Positions 18,616 to 31,447 of a stretch of DNA of 64,000 bases are shown one piece after another. The translations under genes were made by a program, and so were the position numbers. The stretch is from positions 248,001-312,000 of the forward strand of contig NZ_STGE01000009.1 in the NCBI RefSeq assembly GCF_005222675.1, read 5' to 3'. Source of the DNA: Mycolicibacterium sp. CR10. Lineage in GTDB: Bacteria > Actinomycetota > Actinomycetes > Mycobacteriales > Mycobacteriaceae. The notes beneath the pieces are model-generated. The model was not told the DNA's origin. It made no database searches and was given only the letters and a program-made list of their open reading frames with translations. How positions within the stretch are numbered: the stretch's first letter is position 1; each line of letters opens with the position of its first letter.

Positions 18616-19974
18616 TCAGGCGGTCCAGCGGTTCAGGCGCTGCGCCGAGTAGATCGAGACGTCGGTGCGACTGATCAACAGGTACGCGATCCCCACGGTG
18701 ATCATGGCGCCGGGAAGGACCGAGAAGGAACCGGTCATCTCGGCGACCATGATCATCACCGCCAAGGGGGCGTGTGCCACGCTGCCGAAGCACGCCATCA
18801 TCGCCACCACGACGAAAATGCCCGGCCCGTCCGGGATTCCGGGCAGGCCACTGAGGTCGGCGACGCGCCAGATCGCTGCGCCGACGAAGGCGCCGATGAC
18901 GATGCCGGGGCCGAAGATTCCGCCGGAACCTCCCGTCCCGATGGACAGCGACGTCGCCAGGATCTTGGCGAACGGCAGCACAAGCACGATCCACAACGGG
19001 ATCGCCGCGAGTGTGTCGACCGCCGAAGCCTGCTGAACCCAGCCGTATCCGGCGCCCAGCACCTGGGGAATGAGCAGCGCCATCGCACCCACCAGCAGCC
19101 CGCCGACGGCGGGCTTGACCACCTTGCCGCCCGGCAACCGGGGCATCAGGGCAACGGTGCCGTAGAAAAATCGGGCATAGGCGTATCCCACTGCGGCCGA
19201 GGCGATTCCGAGGACGATGAACCAGCCTGACTGCGCGGGGTCGAACACGTAGTTCGGGACGACGTGTCCGAACAACGGCTCGAATCCCAGAAACGACCCG
19301 TAGACCGCGTACGCCGTCGCGGAGGTGATGAAGCCGGGGACCAGGGACCGGTAGTCGAAGTCCTCGCGGTAGACGATCGAGGCCGCGAGCACCGCGCCGC
19401 CCAGAGGCGCCCCGAAGATCGCCCCGATGCCCGAGCCGATACCCAGCGCCACCGCGACGCGACCGTCCTCGTCGGAGAGGTCCAGCCGCCTGGTCAACAA
19501 CGACCCGAAGCCGGCGGAGATCTGAGCGGTCGGTCCTTCCCGGCCACCGGAGCCGCCCGAACCGATGGTCAGCGCGCTGGCTACCATCTTGACGAGCACC
19601 GCTCTGACGCGGATGGCGCGCGGATCGGTGTGCACCGCCTCGATGGCGCTGTCGGTGCCGTGGCCCTCGGCCTCGGGCGCCAGCTTGGCAACGATGACCG
19701 CGGAGACGAGCGCGCCGCCGCACGTCACGAGCGGAATGGCCCACGGCCGGTCGAAGCCGGCCGAGCCACGCCCGCCGCCGTCGCCCTGGGCGGTGGGCTG
19801 GTCGTAGCCGCCGAGATAACCGACAAGGAACTGGCCGGTGTAGTCGAGCATCAGGTAGAAGACCACCGCGCCGAGTCCGGCGATCACCCCGATGCTGAGG
19901 CCGAGCAGCAGCCACTTGCGCAGATATCCCGAGGCGCGGACAAAGCCTCCGATGGCGCCGAGCCTGGTGGTCAT
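18616..19974 (-). CDS. ClC-type chloride channel/antiporter (Rv0143c-like)
   Basis: 452-residue polytopic membrane protein of the ClC family. Selectivity-filter motifs are present: GSGGSGGREGPTAQ (the G-x-E-G-P helix, with the gating Glu) and GTGGSGGIFGPGIVIGAF (G-x-F-x-P). The retained gating glutamate suggests a chloride/proton antiporter. About ten or more hydrophobic helices are visible from residue 20 on. It lies 5 bases after the thioesterase gene on the same strand, so the two are probably one operon. Confidence 0.88.
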   Translation of the reverse strand: MTTRLGAIGGFVRASGYLRKWLLLGLSIGVIAGLGAVVFYLMLDYTGQFLVGYLGGYDQPTAQGDGGGRGSAGFDRPWAIPLVTCGGALVSAVIVAKLAPEAEGHGTDSAIEAVHTDPRAIRVRAVLVKMVASALTIGSGGSGGREGPTAQISAGFGSLLTRRLDLSDEDGRVAVALGIGSGIGAIFGAPLGGAVLAASIVYREDFDYRSLVPGFITSATAYAVYGSFLGFEPLFGHVVPNYVFDPAQSGWFIVLGIASAAVGYAYARFFYGTVALMPRLPGGKVVKPAVGGLLVGAMALLIPQVLGAGYGWVQQASAVDTLAAIPLWIVLVLPFAKILATSLSIGTGGSGGIFGPGIVIGAFVGAAIWRVADLSGLPGIPDGPGIFVVVAMMACFGSVAHAPLAVMIMVAEMTGSFSVLPGAMITVGIAYLLISRTDVSIYSAQRLNRWTA

Positions 19975-19979
19975 GCGGG

Positions 19980-20774
19980 TCAACGATAGGCAGTCAGCCG
20001 GGCCACGAGGGCCACTCTGCCGTCGTGACCTACCGCCTGCGCCTCCGCGACCCCGCTGCTGCGCCCGACGTGCAGCGGCCTGGCCAGGTAGTGGGCGTCG
20101 GCGCCGCCGTGGAACGGGCGCAGGAAATTGACCCGCAGCGACGCGGTGCGAAAGCCCGCGTCCGCACTGTCTTTGTTCACCGTCGCCGACCCGACCAGCT
20201 CCAGCCCCATCGACGACACCCCGCCGTGCACGGTGCCCACGCTGTTGTTGAGCACCGGGTCGTCGAGTTGCATCAGGACGGTTGCCACACCACCGGATTC
20301 ACCGACCTGCACAGCCATCAACGTGGCGAGTTCCGGGCCGGGCAGCGTTCCCGACGGCGTGTCGGGCCAGGTGGCGAGCCGGTCGGGCACCGTGATGTAA
20401 AACGAGCGGACCGTCGCGGTGGCGATGACGTCGCCGGCGATGCTGAGCGCGCACAGCCCCAGGCCCTTCCGCCCGAGCGGACGCGACGTGCCGACCACCG
20501 GTTCGTCGGGGTGGGACGCGAGGACGTCGGCGGCCTCGGCCGCGACCTCCAGCGACAGTTCGCTGGACACCGTCCATTCGTCGGGACCCCGGCGGTGGTG
20601 GTTGATCAGCCCCCCGACGTGGTCGACGAGCATCGCCGGCGGCGCGATCGTCGGCGCACCCGTGAGCGGATTGACCATCCCGGCAGCCGGGATGGTCGCG
20701 GCGCAGCGGTCGGGGCCCTCCTCGGAGGTGTCCAACCCGAAGCGGCCCAGCGGTGTGTTCAGTGGGTAGGGCAC
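19980..20774 (-). CDS. Double-hotdog thioesterase (PaaI/acyl-CoA thioesterase-like)
   Basis: 264-residue protein with two hotdog halves. The second half has the PaaI-type active-site pattern LNNSVGTVHGGVSSMGLELVG, followed by SLRVNFLRPFHGGADAHYLARPLHVGR, typical of medium/long-chain acyl-CoA thioesterases. The first half contains PPAMLVDHVGGLINHHR. I start at GTG 20774 because a minus-strand TATACAT at 20803-20809 looks like its -10 and would leave the earlier frame start (20834) untranscribed; TTG at 20777 is an alternative. Same-strand clc follows. Confidence 0.7.
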   Translation of the reverse strand: MPYPLNTPLGRFGLDTSEEGPDRCAATIPAAGMVNPLTGAPTIAPPAMLVDHVGGLINHHRRGPDEWTVSSELSLEVAAEAADVLASHPDEPVVGTSRPLGRKGLGLCALSIAGDVIATATVRSFYITVPDRLATWPDTPSGTLPGPELATLMAVQVGESGGVATVLMQLDDPVLNNSVGTVHGGVSSMGLELVGSATVNKDSADAGFRTASLRVNFLRPFHGGADAHYLARPLHVGRSSGVAEAQAVGHDGRVALVARLTAYR

Positions 20775-20806
20775 CAAAGCAGCCTGACGGCGCCAAGTGA
20801 GGATGT

Positions 20807-20823
20807 ATACCCCTGACGGGTAT
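20807..20823. promoter_or_regulatory. Inverted repeat over the thioesterase promoter
   Basis: ATACCC-N5-GGGTAT, a perfect 6-bp inverted repeat overlapping the minus-strand -10 (TATACAT). It resembles the C-tract/G-tract operators of CsoR-family metal or sulfur sensors, but no such regulator is encoded nearby. Confidence 0.4.
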
Positions 20824-20834
20824 CTAGCTCGCAT

Positions 20835-21412
20835 GACGGTGGCTTCTGGCCCGGCCCCCGACGCCGCGCGAGGTGTGCGGCGGTCACGCCCCTAGGCAAA
20901 CACGTTGTCGGTCAGCCACATTCGCCGCCGCCGCCGCATCGGGGGTGTTTCGGCCGCGCCTGTGGGCCGGAATGGTGGCTTTCGCCGAACTCTAAGAATC
21001 CGACTAAGGCTTTGCGCAAATTTCGCGGGAATCGTCGCCGCAGTACAGACCGCAAAAAACTGCCTACAGCAAACATTTCTGCGATGCCTTCACCGGGTGT
21101 GACGTAGCCCTCAGTGGCCGCTTGAGGTCGTTAGCCAAGCGAAATAGGCACCGCGGCAACGTTATTCGCCTGTGACCTGAACACATTCGCTCACCCGCGG
21201 CAGGGCGTCCGGCGAATCTAGTTAGGCTGGACTAAGTTGGCATGTCAGGGACCCTTTGTCATATCGTTTTCACCACTTGTGGCGAGTGGGAACAGGGCCG
21301 TCGTTCGGTGCTGCACGAAGGTACCTCCCTCGCCAGACCGGCTAACGCTTTCGTCGACACTTGCCGTCCGTCCAGATCAGCGACGGCGTGTGCAAGAAAA
21401 AGGTAGGTGGGA
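20835..21412 (+). other. Non-coding region and long leader upstream of gltB
   Basis: 578 bases without a convincing gene. Short open frames here are arginine-rich and lack ribosome-binding sites. TAGGCT at 21223-21228 is a plausible -10, which would give gltB a leader of about 180 nt. The leader contains gtcagggaccctttgtc and several short complementary words, but I recognise no known riboswitch or attenuator. Confidence 0.5.
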
Positions 21413-25994
<4,582 letters not shown>

Positions 25995-26002
<8 letters not shown>

Positions 26003-27461
26003 TCCCCGCGGCTTCCTGAAGTTCACCCATCGCGAGACGCCGCCCCGGCGTCCGGTCGACCTACGCCTGCGCGACTGGAAAGAGGTCTACGAGGACTTCT
26101 CAGCCGACGTGCTCAAGCAGCAGGCCGGCCGGTGCATGGACTGCGGTATACCGTTCTGCCACAACGGGTGTCCGCTCGGCAACCTGATCCCGGAGTGGAA
26201 CGACCTGGTCCGCACCGACCGGTGGCGGGACGCCATCGAGCGGCTGCACGCGACCAACAACTTCCCCGAGTTCACCGGTCGGCTGTGTCCGGCGCCGTGC
26301 GAGGGGTCGTGCGTGCTGGGCATCAATCAGGACCCGGTGACCATCAAGCAGGTCGAGGTCGAGATCATCGACAAGGCCTTCGCCGAGGGCTGGGTGATTC
26401 CGTTGCCGCCGGACCGGCTGACCGGCAAGACCGTCGCCGTCGTCGGGTCGGGCCCCGCGGGCCTGGCCGCGGCCCAGCAGTTGACCCGCGCCGGGCACAC
26501 GGTCACGGTGTTCGAGCGCGACGACCGCATCGGCGGACTGCTGCGCTATGGCATCCCGGAATTCAAGATGGAGAAACGCCACATCGACAGGCGCCTCGAG
26601 CAGATGCGCGCCGAGGGCACCCAGTTCCGCACGGGCGTGAACGTCGGTGTCGATATCACCGCTGCCCAACTGCGGTCGGAGTTCGACGCTGTGGTGCTGG
26701 CCGGCGGGGCGACCGAGCGACGGGATCTGCCGATTCCCGGGCGCGAGCTCGATGGCATCCACCAGGCCATGGAGTACCTGCCGTGGGCCAACCGCGTCCA
26801 ACAGGGCGATGAAATCCTGGGCGAGGACGGTCAGCCGCCGATCACGGCCAAGGGCAAGCACGTCATCATCATCGGCGGCGGCGATACCGGCGCGGACTGC
26901 CTGGGCACCTCCCACCGGCAGGGTGCGGCGCGGGTGCACCAGTTCGAGATCATGCCGCGGCCGCCGGAGACCCGCGCGGACTCGACGCCGTGGCCCACGT
27001 ATCCGCTGATGTACCGGGTCACCTCCGCGCACGAGGAGGGCGGCGAGCGCGTGTACTCGGTGAACACCGAGGAGTTCCTCGGCGAGGATGGCCGTGTGAC
27101 GGCGCTGCGGGGCTACGAGGTCGAGATGGTCGACGGCAAGTTCCAGAAGGTCGACGGCAGCGACTTCGAGATGGGGGCCGACCTCGTCCTGCTGGCCATG
27201 GGCTTCACCGGGCCGGAGCGCGAGGGCCTGCTGACCGACCTGAGTGTCGAGATCAACGAGCGCGGCAACGTGTCGCGGGATTCCGCGTTCGCGACGTCGG
27301 TGCCCGGAGTGTTCGTGGCCGGTGACATGGGCCGCGGTCAGTCGCTGATCGTGTGGGCCATCGCCGAGGGTCGCGCCGCGGCTGCCGGCGTGGACCGATA
27401 TCTGATGGGTCGCACGGCGTTGCCGGCGCCGATCAAGCCCACCGCGGTGCCGCAGCGCTGA
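25995..27461 (+). CDS. gltD: Glutamate synthase (NADPH) small subunit
   Basis: 488-residue flavoprotein subunit that takes electrons from NADPH and passes them through Fe-S centres to GltB. The N-terminal ferredoxin-like domain has two cysteine clusters, [17 protein letters not shown] and [10 protein letters not shown], for 4Fe-4S clusters. FAD binding is at [22 protein letters not shown] binding at [16 protein letters not shown], and the C-terminal [17 protein letters not shown] closes the FAD site. GTG at 25995 lies within the end of gltB, giving translational coupling. Confidence 0.96.
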
Positions 27462-27625
27462 GTGCACGCAGTCACATCCGTCACTTCAGTCACAATAAAA
27501 ACATCCGATTATTGGTCGGCGTGCCTCCTTCAGTTTGCCAGCGGTGAGGTATCTAATGACTCGGTAAGGGCGCTGCGGTAAGGTGGCCCCCGGTTCAGTT
27601 ATTGGACACCGCAGGAGTAACCACC

Positions 27626-27766
27626 GTGCATATCACCCCGATTTCCCGGCACCGGGTAGGTCGAATCGCCTGGTCATTGTTCCGTCACCCGGTCAGAAGC
27701 CGTGACTTCCCCGCGAAGGCAGAGCGGTTGATCACGGCCGACGAGCTCCTCCGCTACGGCGTTTAG
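27626..27766 (+). CDS. Small ORF, 46-residue basic protein
   Basis: GTG start with a strong ribosome-binding site (aggag at 27613-27617, spacing 8). The product MHITPISRHRVGRIAWSLFR and onward is basic in its first half and ends ERLITADELLRYGV, which looks like an amphipathic helix. There is no signal peptide or long hydrophobic stretch. It is shorter than typical gene-calling cut-offs and sits between gltD and a convergent oxidoreductase; a hairpin follows at 27789-27804. M. tuberculosis has a small gene (Rv3857c) at about this place, but I cannot say that it is the same. Function unknown. Confidence 0.55.
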   Translation: MHITPISRHRVGRIAWSLFRHPVRSRDFPAKAERLITADELLRYGV

Positions 27767-27788
27767 CGAACTCACGACCTGGTGGTTA

Positions 27789-27804
27789 CGCCGCACACGC
27801 GGCG
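27789..27804. terminator. GC-rich hairpin after the small ORF
   Basis: CGCCGC-ACAC-GCGGCG, a perfect 6-bp stem with 4-base loop. It lies between the small ORF and the convergent LLM gene. No T-run follows on either strand, so it may be a terminator of the T-less kind or an RNA-stabilising stem. Confidence 0.4.
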
Positions 27805-27848
27805 CGTGACGGTATGTTTGCCAAACCGTTATCGTTCCGTGACTGCCC

Positions 27849-28706
27849 TTAATCTTTGCTGTTGAGCAGACCCGATGCGGCGATCGTGTCTGCCAGCGGC
27901 TCCAAAACGGCGGGGTCGTACGGCGGCGGCAGGTAGATGATCGCCAGGTCCAGCCCTTCGGCCCCCAGGGCGATGGCGTCCTCGATCACTCTGCGGTAAT
28001 TGCGATCCTCACCGAGACGAATATGGGCGGACAGGGTGATCTCCTTCGGATCCCGTCCCACGTCGGCGCAGTGCGCGGCCAGCACGTCGCGCTTACGGGC
28101 GAACTCCTCGGGCGGACCGCCGACGAAATTCCAGTGATCCGCGTACTGCGCGGTGATCCGCAGGGTGCGCTTCTCGCCGCTGCCACCGATGCAGATCGGA
28201 GGATGCGGCTGTTGCGGACCCTTGGGCTCGTTGCGGGCATCGGTGAGTTGGTAGAACGTCCCGTCGAACGTGGTCGTCTCCTGCGACAGCAGTCCTTTGA
28301 GCACCTGGCAGGCCTCCTCGAAGCGATCGAACCGCTCCTTGATGCTGCCGAGTTCGATGCCGTAGGCGCCGGACTCCTCCTCGTTCCACCCGGCGCCGAT
28401 GCCGAGCTCGAGGCGCCCATTGGAGACAATGTCCAGCGCCGAGGCCATGTTGGCCAGCACGGCGGGGTGGCGGTAGTGGATGCCGGTGACGAGCACCCCG
28501 ACCCGCAGCCGCTCGGTGGCCTGGGCGAGCGCGGTCAGCGTCACCCACCCTTCGAGGCACGGGCCGGTGGGGTCGGAGAAGATCGGGTAGAAGTGGTCGA
28601 ACGTCCAGCCGGATTCGAACACCTCGATATCGTCGGCGGCCTTCCAGACCGCGAGCATGTCGGACCAGGTGGTGTTCTGCGGGGAGGTTTTGAAGGCGAA
28701 TCTCAC
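27849..28706 (-). CDS. LLM-class F420-dependent oxidoreductase
   Basis: 285-residue TIM-barrel oxidoreductase of the luciferase-like monooxygenase family. Family blocks are the N-terminal MRFAFKTSPQ strand, LTALAQATERLRVGVLVTG, RHPAVLANMASALDIVSNGRLELGIGAGWNEEE, and a C-terminal PPPYDPAVLEPLADTIA. The GIGAGWNEEE-type motif is characteristic of mycobacterial F420-using members. Substrate unknown. It is a single gene, convergent with the small ORF and divergent from the DinB-like protein. Confidence 0.85.
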   Translation of the reverse strand: MRFAFKTSPQNTTWSDMLAVWKAADDIEVFESGWTFDHFYPIFSDPTGPCLEGWVTLTALAQATERLRVGVLVTGIHYRHPAVLANMASALDIVSNGRLELGIGAGWNEEESGAYGIELGSIKERFDRFEEACQVLKGLLSQETTTFDGTFYQLTDARNEPKGPQQPHPPICIGGSGEKRTLRITAQYADHWNFVGGPPEEFARKRDVLAAHCADVGRDPKEITLSAHIRLGEDRNYRRVIEDAIALGAEGLDLAIIYLPPPYDPAVLEPLADTIAASGLLNSKD

Positions 28707-28761
28707 TGTGCCGAGTCTAGAAGCGCGATGAGTTCACCGCACCGGACGAGTCGGTACCGAC

Positions 28762-29340
28762 ATGATCGATTTGAGTGAGTCGTGCCGTCGCACTGCCGAG
28801 GTGTTGACGAACGTGAGTGACGACCAACTGGATGCGCCGACACCATGCCCGGACATGCCGTTGCGTGCCGTGGTGGCGCACATCGGAGGGCTGGCCCAGG
28901 CGTTCGCCGCTGCAGCCCGTAAAGACCTGGGGCCGTTGACCGACACGCCACCCGAGGACGACGGCGAACTTGAGCCGGACTGGCGACGCACCCATCCCGC
29001 CAACCTGTCGGCGTTGGCCCAAGCGTGGCGGGAACCGGAGGCCTGGACCGGGATGACGCGCGCCGGCGGCGTCGACCTACCGGGCGACGTCGCGGGAAAC
29101 GTGGCGCTGGCCGAGGTCGTGATCCACGGATGGGACGTCGCGCGGGTCACCGGCCAGCCCTACGACGTCGACGCCGCCACCGCGGACGCCTGCCTGACCC
29201 ACCTCGCCCAATTCGACACCTCCGGCACCGACGGACTGTTCGGACCCGCGGTGGCCGTCCCTGACGACGCGCCGGCCATGGACCGGATCATCGGCCTCAG
29301 CGGCCGCGACCCCGGGTGGCGTGCCGCGCCGAATCAGTGA
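28762..29340 (+). CDS. TIGR03086-type DinB-like metal-binding protein
   Basis: 192-residue helical-bundle protein of the mycothiol-dependent maleylpyruvate isomerase/DinB-like superfamily. The metal-binding histidines are suggested by PLRAVVAHIGGLAQAF and by AEVVIHGWDVARVTGQPYDVD, the region that carries the family consensus. Members are thought to be mycothiol S-transferases or isomerases, but the substrate is unknown. Its last 7 bases overlap the convergent SulP gene. Confidence 0.75.
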   Translation: MIDLSESCRRTAEVLTNVSDDQLDAPTPCPDMPLRAVVAHIGGLAQAFAAAARKDLGPLTDTPPEDDGELEPDWRRTHPANLSALAQAWREPEAWTGMTRAGGVDLPGDVAGNVALAEVVIHGWDVARVTGQPYDVDAATADACLTHLAQFDTSGTDGLFGPAVAVPDDAPAMDRIIGLSGRDPGWRAAPNQ

Positions 29341-30980
29341 GGCTGGTGGCTCACATGGCTGCGGGCGTGCTCGATGGCCTCGTCGAGGGTGTCCACGAGA
29401 TGGTTTTCGTGGCGCAGTGATTCGAAGACGCCGACGTTGGCCAGCAGCGCGGTGTGTTCGGGACGCACCCCCTTGATGATCACGGTGATGCCGCGTCCCT
29501 CGAGCTCGCCGCAGATCTGGGCCAGGGTGTGCGCGCCGGTGGCGTCGAGCATGCCCAGCTGCGACATCCGGATGATCACCACCGAGGTGCGGCGATGCTC
29601 GGCATCCACGATCGCCGTCGAGATCCGTTCGGCCACCCCGAAGAACATCGCGCCGTCCAGGCGCAGCAACGCGATCTCCTCGTCTCCGGGCATGCTGGGG
29701 CCGGGCAGCTCCTCGCGAACGACGCTGCTGCGCCGGGCGACGCTGCGCAACGCGAAGAACGCGGCGATGACGATGCCGATCTCCACGGCCTCGATGAGGT
29801 CGAAGCACACCGTGACCACCGCGGTCAGGATGAAGGTCAGTGCATCAGAGCGGGTGGAGCGCAGGATCTTTCGCACGGTGGAGGCCGAGATCATCCGGAA
29901 GGAGGTCACCATCAGGACGCCGGCGAGGGCGGAGAGCGGAATCGCCGCCACCGGTCCGGTGGCCAGATAGACGACACCGAGCAGGACCGCCGAGTGCACG
30001 ATCGCCGACAGTCGGGTGCGGGCTCCGGATCTGACGTTGACCGCGGTGCGGGCGATGGCACCGGTCGCGGGCATCCCGCCGAACATCCCGGAGGCAACCG
30101 ACGCCAGACCCTGGCCCACGAGCTCGCGATCGGGGTCGTAGGGGCCGGTGGGTGCCATGGTTGCCGCGACCCGCGCGGACAGCAGCGACTCGATCGCGGC
30201 CAGCGCCGCGATGGCCAGCGCGGCGCCGACGAGGTCCCGCAGGGCGCCAAGATCGGCATGCGGAAGCACCGGGGCGGGCAGGTGCGACGGCAGTTCGCCG
30301 ATGGCGGCGACGGGGATGTGCAGGGCGACGACCACCACGGTGGCGGCGACGACCGCGGTCAGCGACTCCGGGATGCTCCGATTGAGCCGCGGCAGCACCA
30401 GCATCAGCAGCGCGACGAACGCCACGACGCCCAGGGTTTTGGCGGCCTGATCCCAGTCGGCATGGGTGACCACGCGCCAGGCTGCCGGCAGGGTGCGCTC
30501 GCCCGCCGGGCTCGTGGTGCCGAACGCCGCGGGAACCTGCTGCAGGAAGATGATGGCGGCGATGCCGAGGGTGAATCCCTCGATCACCGGCCACGGGATG
30601 AACGTGACGGCCCGGCCCAGCCCGGTGACCCCGGCGGCCAGCACGATGAGTCCGGCCAGAACGGTGACGAGTGCGACGCTGCCGACGCCGTGCAGGACGA
30701 CGATCGGTGCCAGCACGACCGCCATCGCCCCCGTGGGGCCCGACACCTGGACGTGCGAGCCGCCGAACACGGCGGCCACGAGTCCGGCGATGACGGCGGT
30801 GATGAGACCGGCCGCCGCTCCGACCCCCGAGCTGATACCGAAGGCCAGCGCGAGCGGCAACGCGACGACGCCGACGGTCACGCCGGCCAGGACGTCGCGT
30901 CGCCACGACCGGGGAAGCTCGGCGTAGTCGCGACGGCTCGGCAGCAGGCGGGCGAATGTGCTCGCCGCGGCGGCCATCAT
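29334..30980 (-). CDS. SulP-family anion transporter with C-terminal STAS domain
   Basis: 548-residue inner-membrane transporter. The N-terminal part carries the SulP signature (DVLAGVTVGVVALPLALAFG) and about ten or more hydrophobic helices, with QVSGPTGAMAVVLAPIV and ATGAIARTAVNVRSGARTRLS as family blocks. A cytosolic STAS domain occupies the last 110 residues (LRLDGAMFFGVAERI, MSQLGMLDATGAHTL). Substrate could be sulfate, bicarbonate or another anion. It overlaps the upstream ArsR gene by 4 bases and is therefore likely to be repressed by it. Confidence 0.85.
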   Translation of the reverse strand: MMAAAASTFARLLPSRRDYAELPRSWRRDVLAGVTVGVVALPLALAFGISSGVGAAAGLITAVIAGLVAAVFGGSHVQVSGPTGAMAVVLAPIVVLHGVGSVALVTVLAGLIVLAAGVTGLGRAVTFIPWPVIEGFTLGIAAIIFLQQVPAAFGTTSPAGERTLPAAWRVVTHADWDQAAKTLGVVAFVALLMLVLPRLNRSIPESLTAVVAATVVVVALHIPVAAIGELPSHLPAPVLPHADLGALRDLVGAALAIAALAAIESLLSARVAATMAPTGPYDPDRELVGQGLASVASGMFGGMPATGAIARTAVNVRSGARTRLSAIVHSAVLLGVVYLATGPVAAIPLSALAGVLMVTSFRMISASTVRKILRSTRSDALTFILTAVVTVCFDLIEAVEIGIVIAAFFALRSVARRSSVVREELPGPSMPGDEEIALLRLDGAMFFGVAERISTAIVDAEHRRTSVVIIRMSQLGMLDATGAHTLAQICGELEGRGITVIIKGVRPEHTALLANVGVFESLRHENHLVDTLDEAIEHARSHVSHQPH

Positions 30981-31351
30981 CGGGGACCCACTGGCGGCAG
31001 CGCCTTGATGGCCCTGAGTTGATCACGTTGCGCACCAAGGGTATCGGCGAGGAAGACGCGGGCGATGACGAGCAGTTCGGAGATCTTGGGATGCGCAAGT
31101 TCGTAGAACACCGCATTGCCGACGCGGTGGTTGGTGACGACGCGGTGGCGCTTGAGCACCGCGAGGTGCTGGGACAGCAGCGTGGGTTCGATATCGGTCT
31201 GAACCAGGATCTCGCTCACCGGCGTCGGCTGACCGCTGGCGGACAGGATCTCGAGGATGCGGATGCGGGCGGGGTGGGCCAGAGCCTTGAAGAGGTTCGC
31301 TTTGATCTCGTAGAGAGGCGTGGCCTGGCCGTCGGGGACACGTTCAGGCAC
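30977..31351 (-). CDS. ArsR-family repressor of the SulP transporter
   Basis: 124-residue winged-helix ArsR/SmtB protein: IKANLFKALAHPARIRILEIL, SEILVQTDIEPTLLSQHLAVLKRHRVVTNHRVGN and AVFYELAHPKISELL. The protein contains no cysteine, so the ELCVCDL metal site and the cysteine-based persulfide sensing of other family members are both absent. GTG start. It is first in an operon with SulP and has an inverted repeat directly upstream. The signal it senses is unknown; an anion or other small ligand is possible. Confidence 0.82.
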   Translation of the reverse strand: MPERVPDGQATPLYEIKANLFKALAHPARIRILEILSASGQPTPVSEILVQTDIEPTLLSQHLAVLKRHRVVTNHRVGNAVFYELAHPKISELLVIARVFLADTLGAQRDQLRAIKALPPVGPR

Positions 31352-31364
31352 GGCGCGACCTTAC

Positions 31365-31394
31365 GGATTGAAGGATTGAGCGATTACTCAATCC
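31365..31394. promoter_or_regulatory. ArsR operator: inverted repeat plus tandem half-site
   Basis: GGATTGAG (31373-31380) and CTCAATCC (31387-31394) form a perfect 8-bp inverted repeat with a 6-base spacer. A third half-site GGATTGAA (31365-31372) abuts it in direct orientation. It lies 14-43 bases upstream of the ArsR GTG, where an autorepressor would bind. Confidence 0.68.
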
Positions 31395-31447
31395 ACTGTA
31401 GCCCGGCTGGCCGTTTTTGTCGCTGAGAGTCCGGGCACACTGGGGTG

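Noticed and set aside
20905..21102. Short arginine-rich open frame upstream of gltB
   Set aside because: No ribosome-binding site, biased composition, no recognisable domain.
21217..21235. IdeR-like sequence upstream of gltB
   Set aside because: About 13 of 19 matches, and the matching core is better explained as the TAGGCT -10 element.
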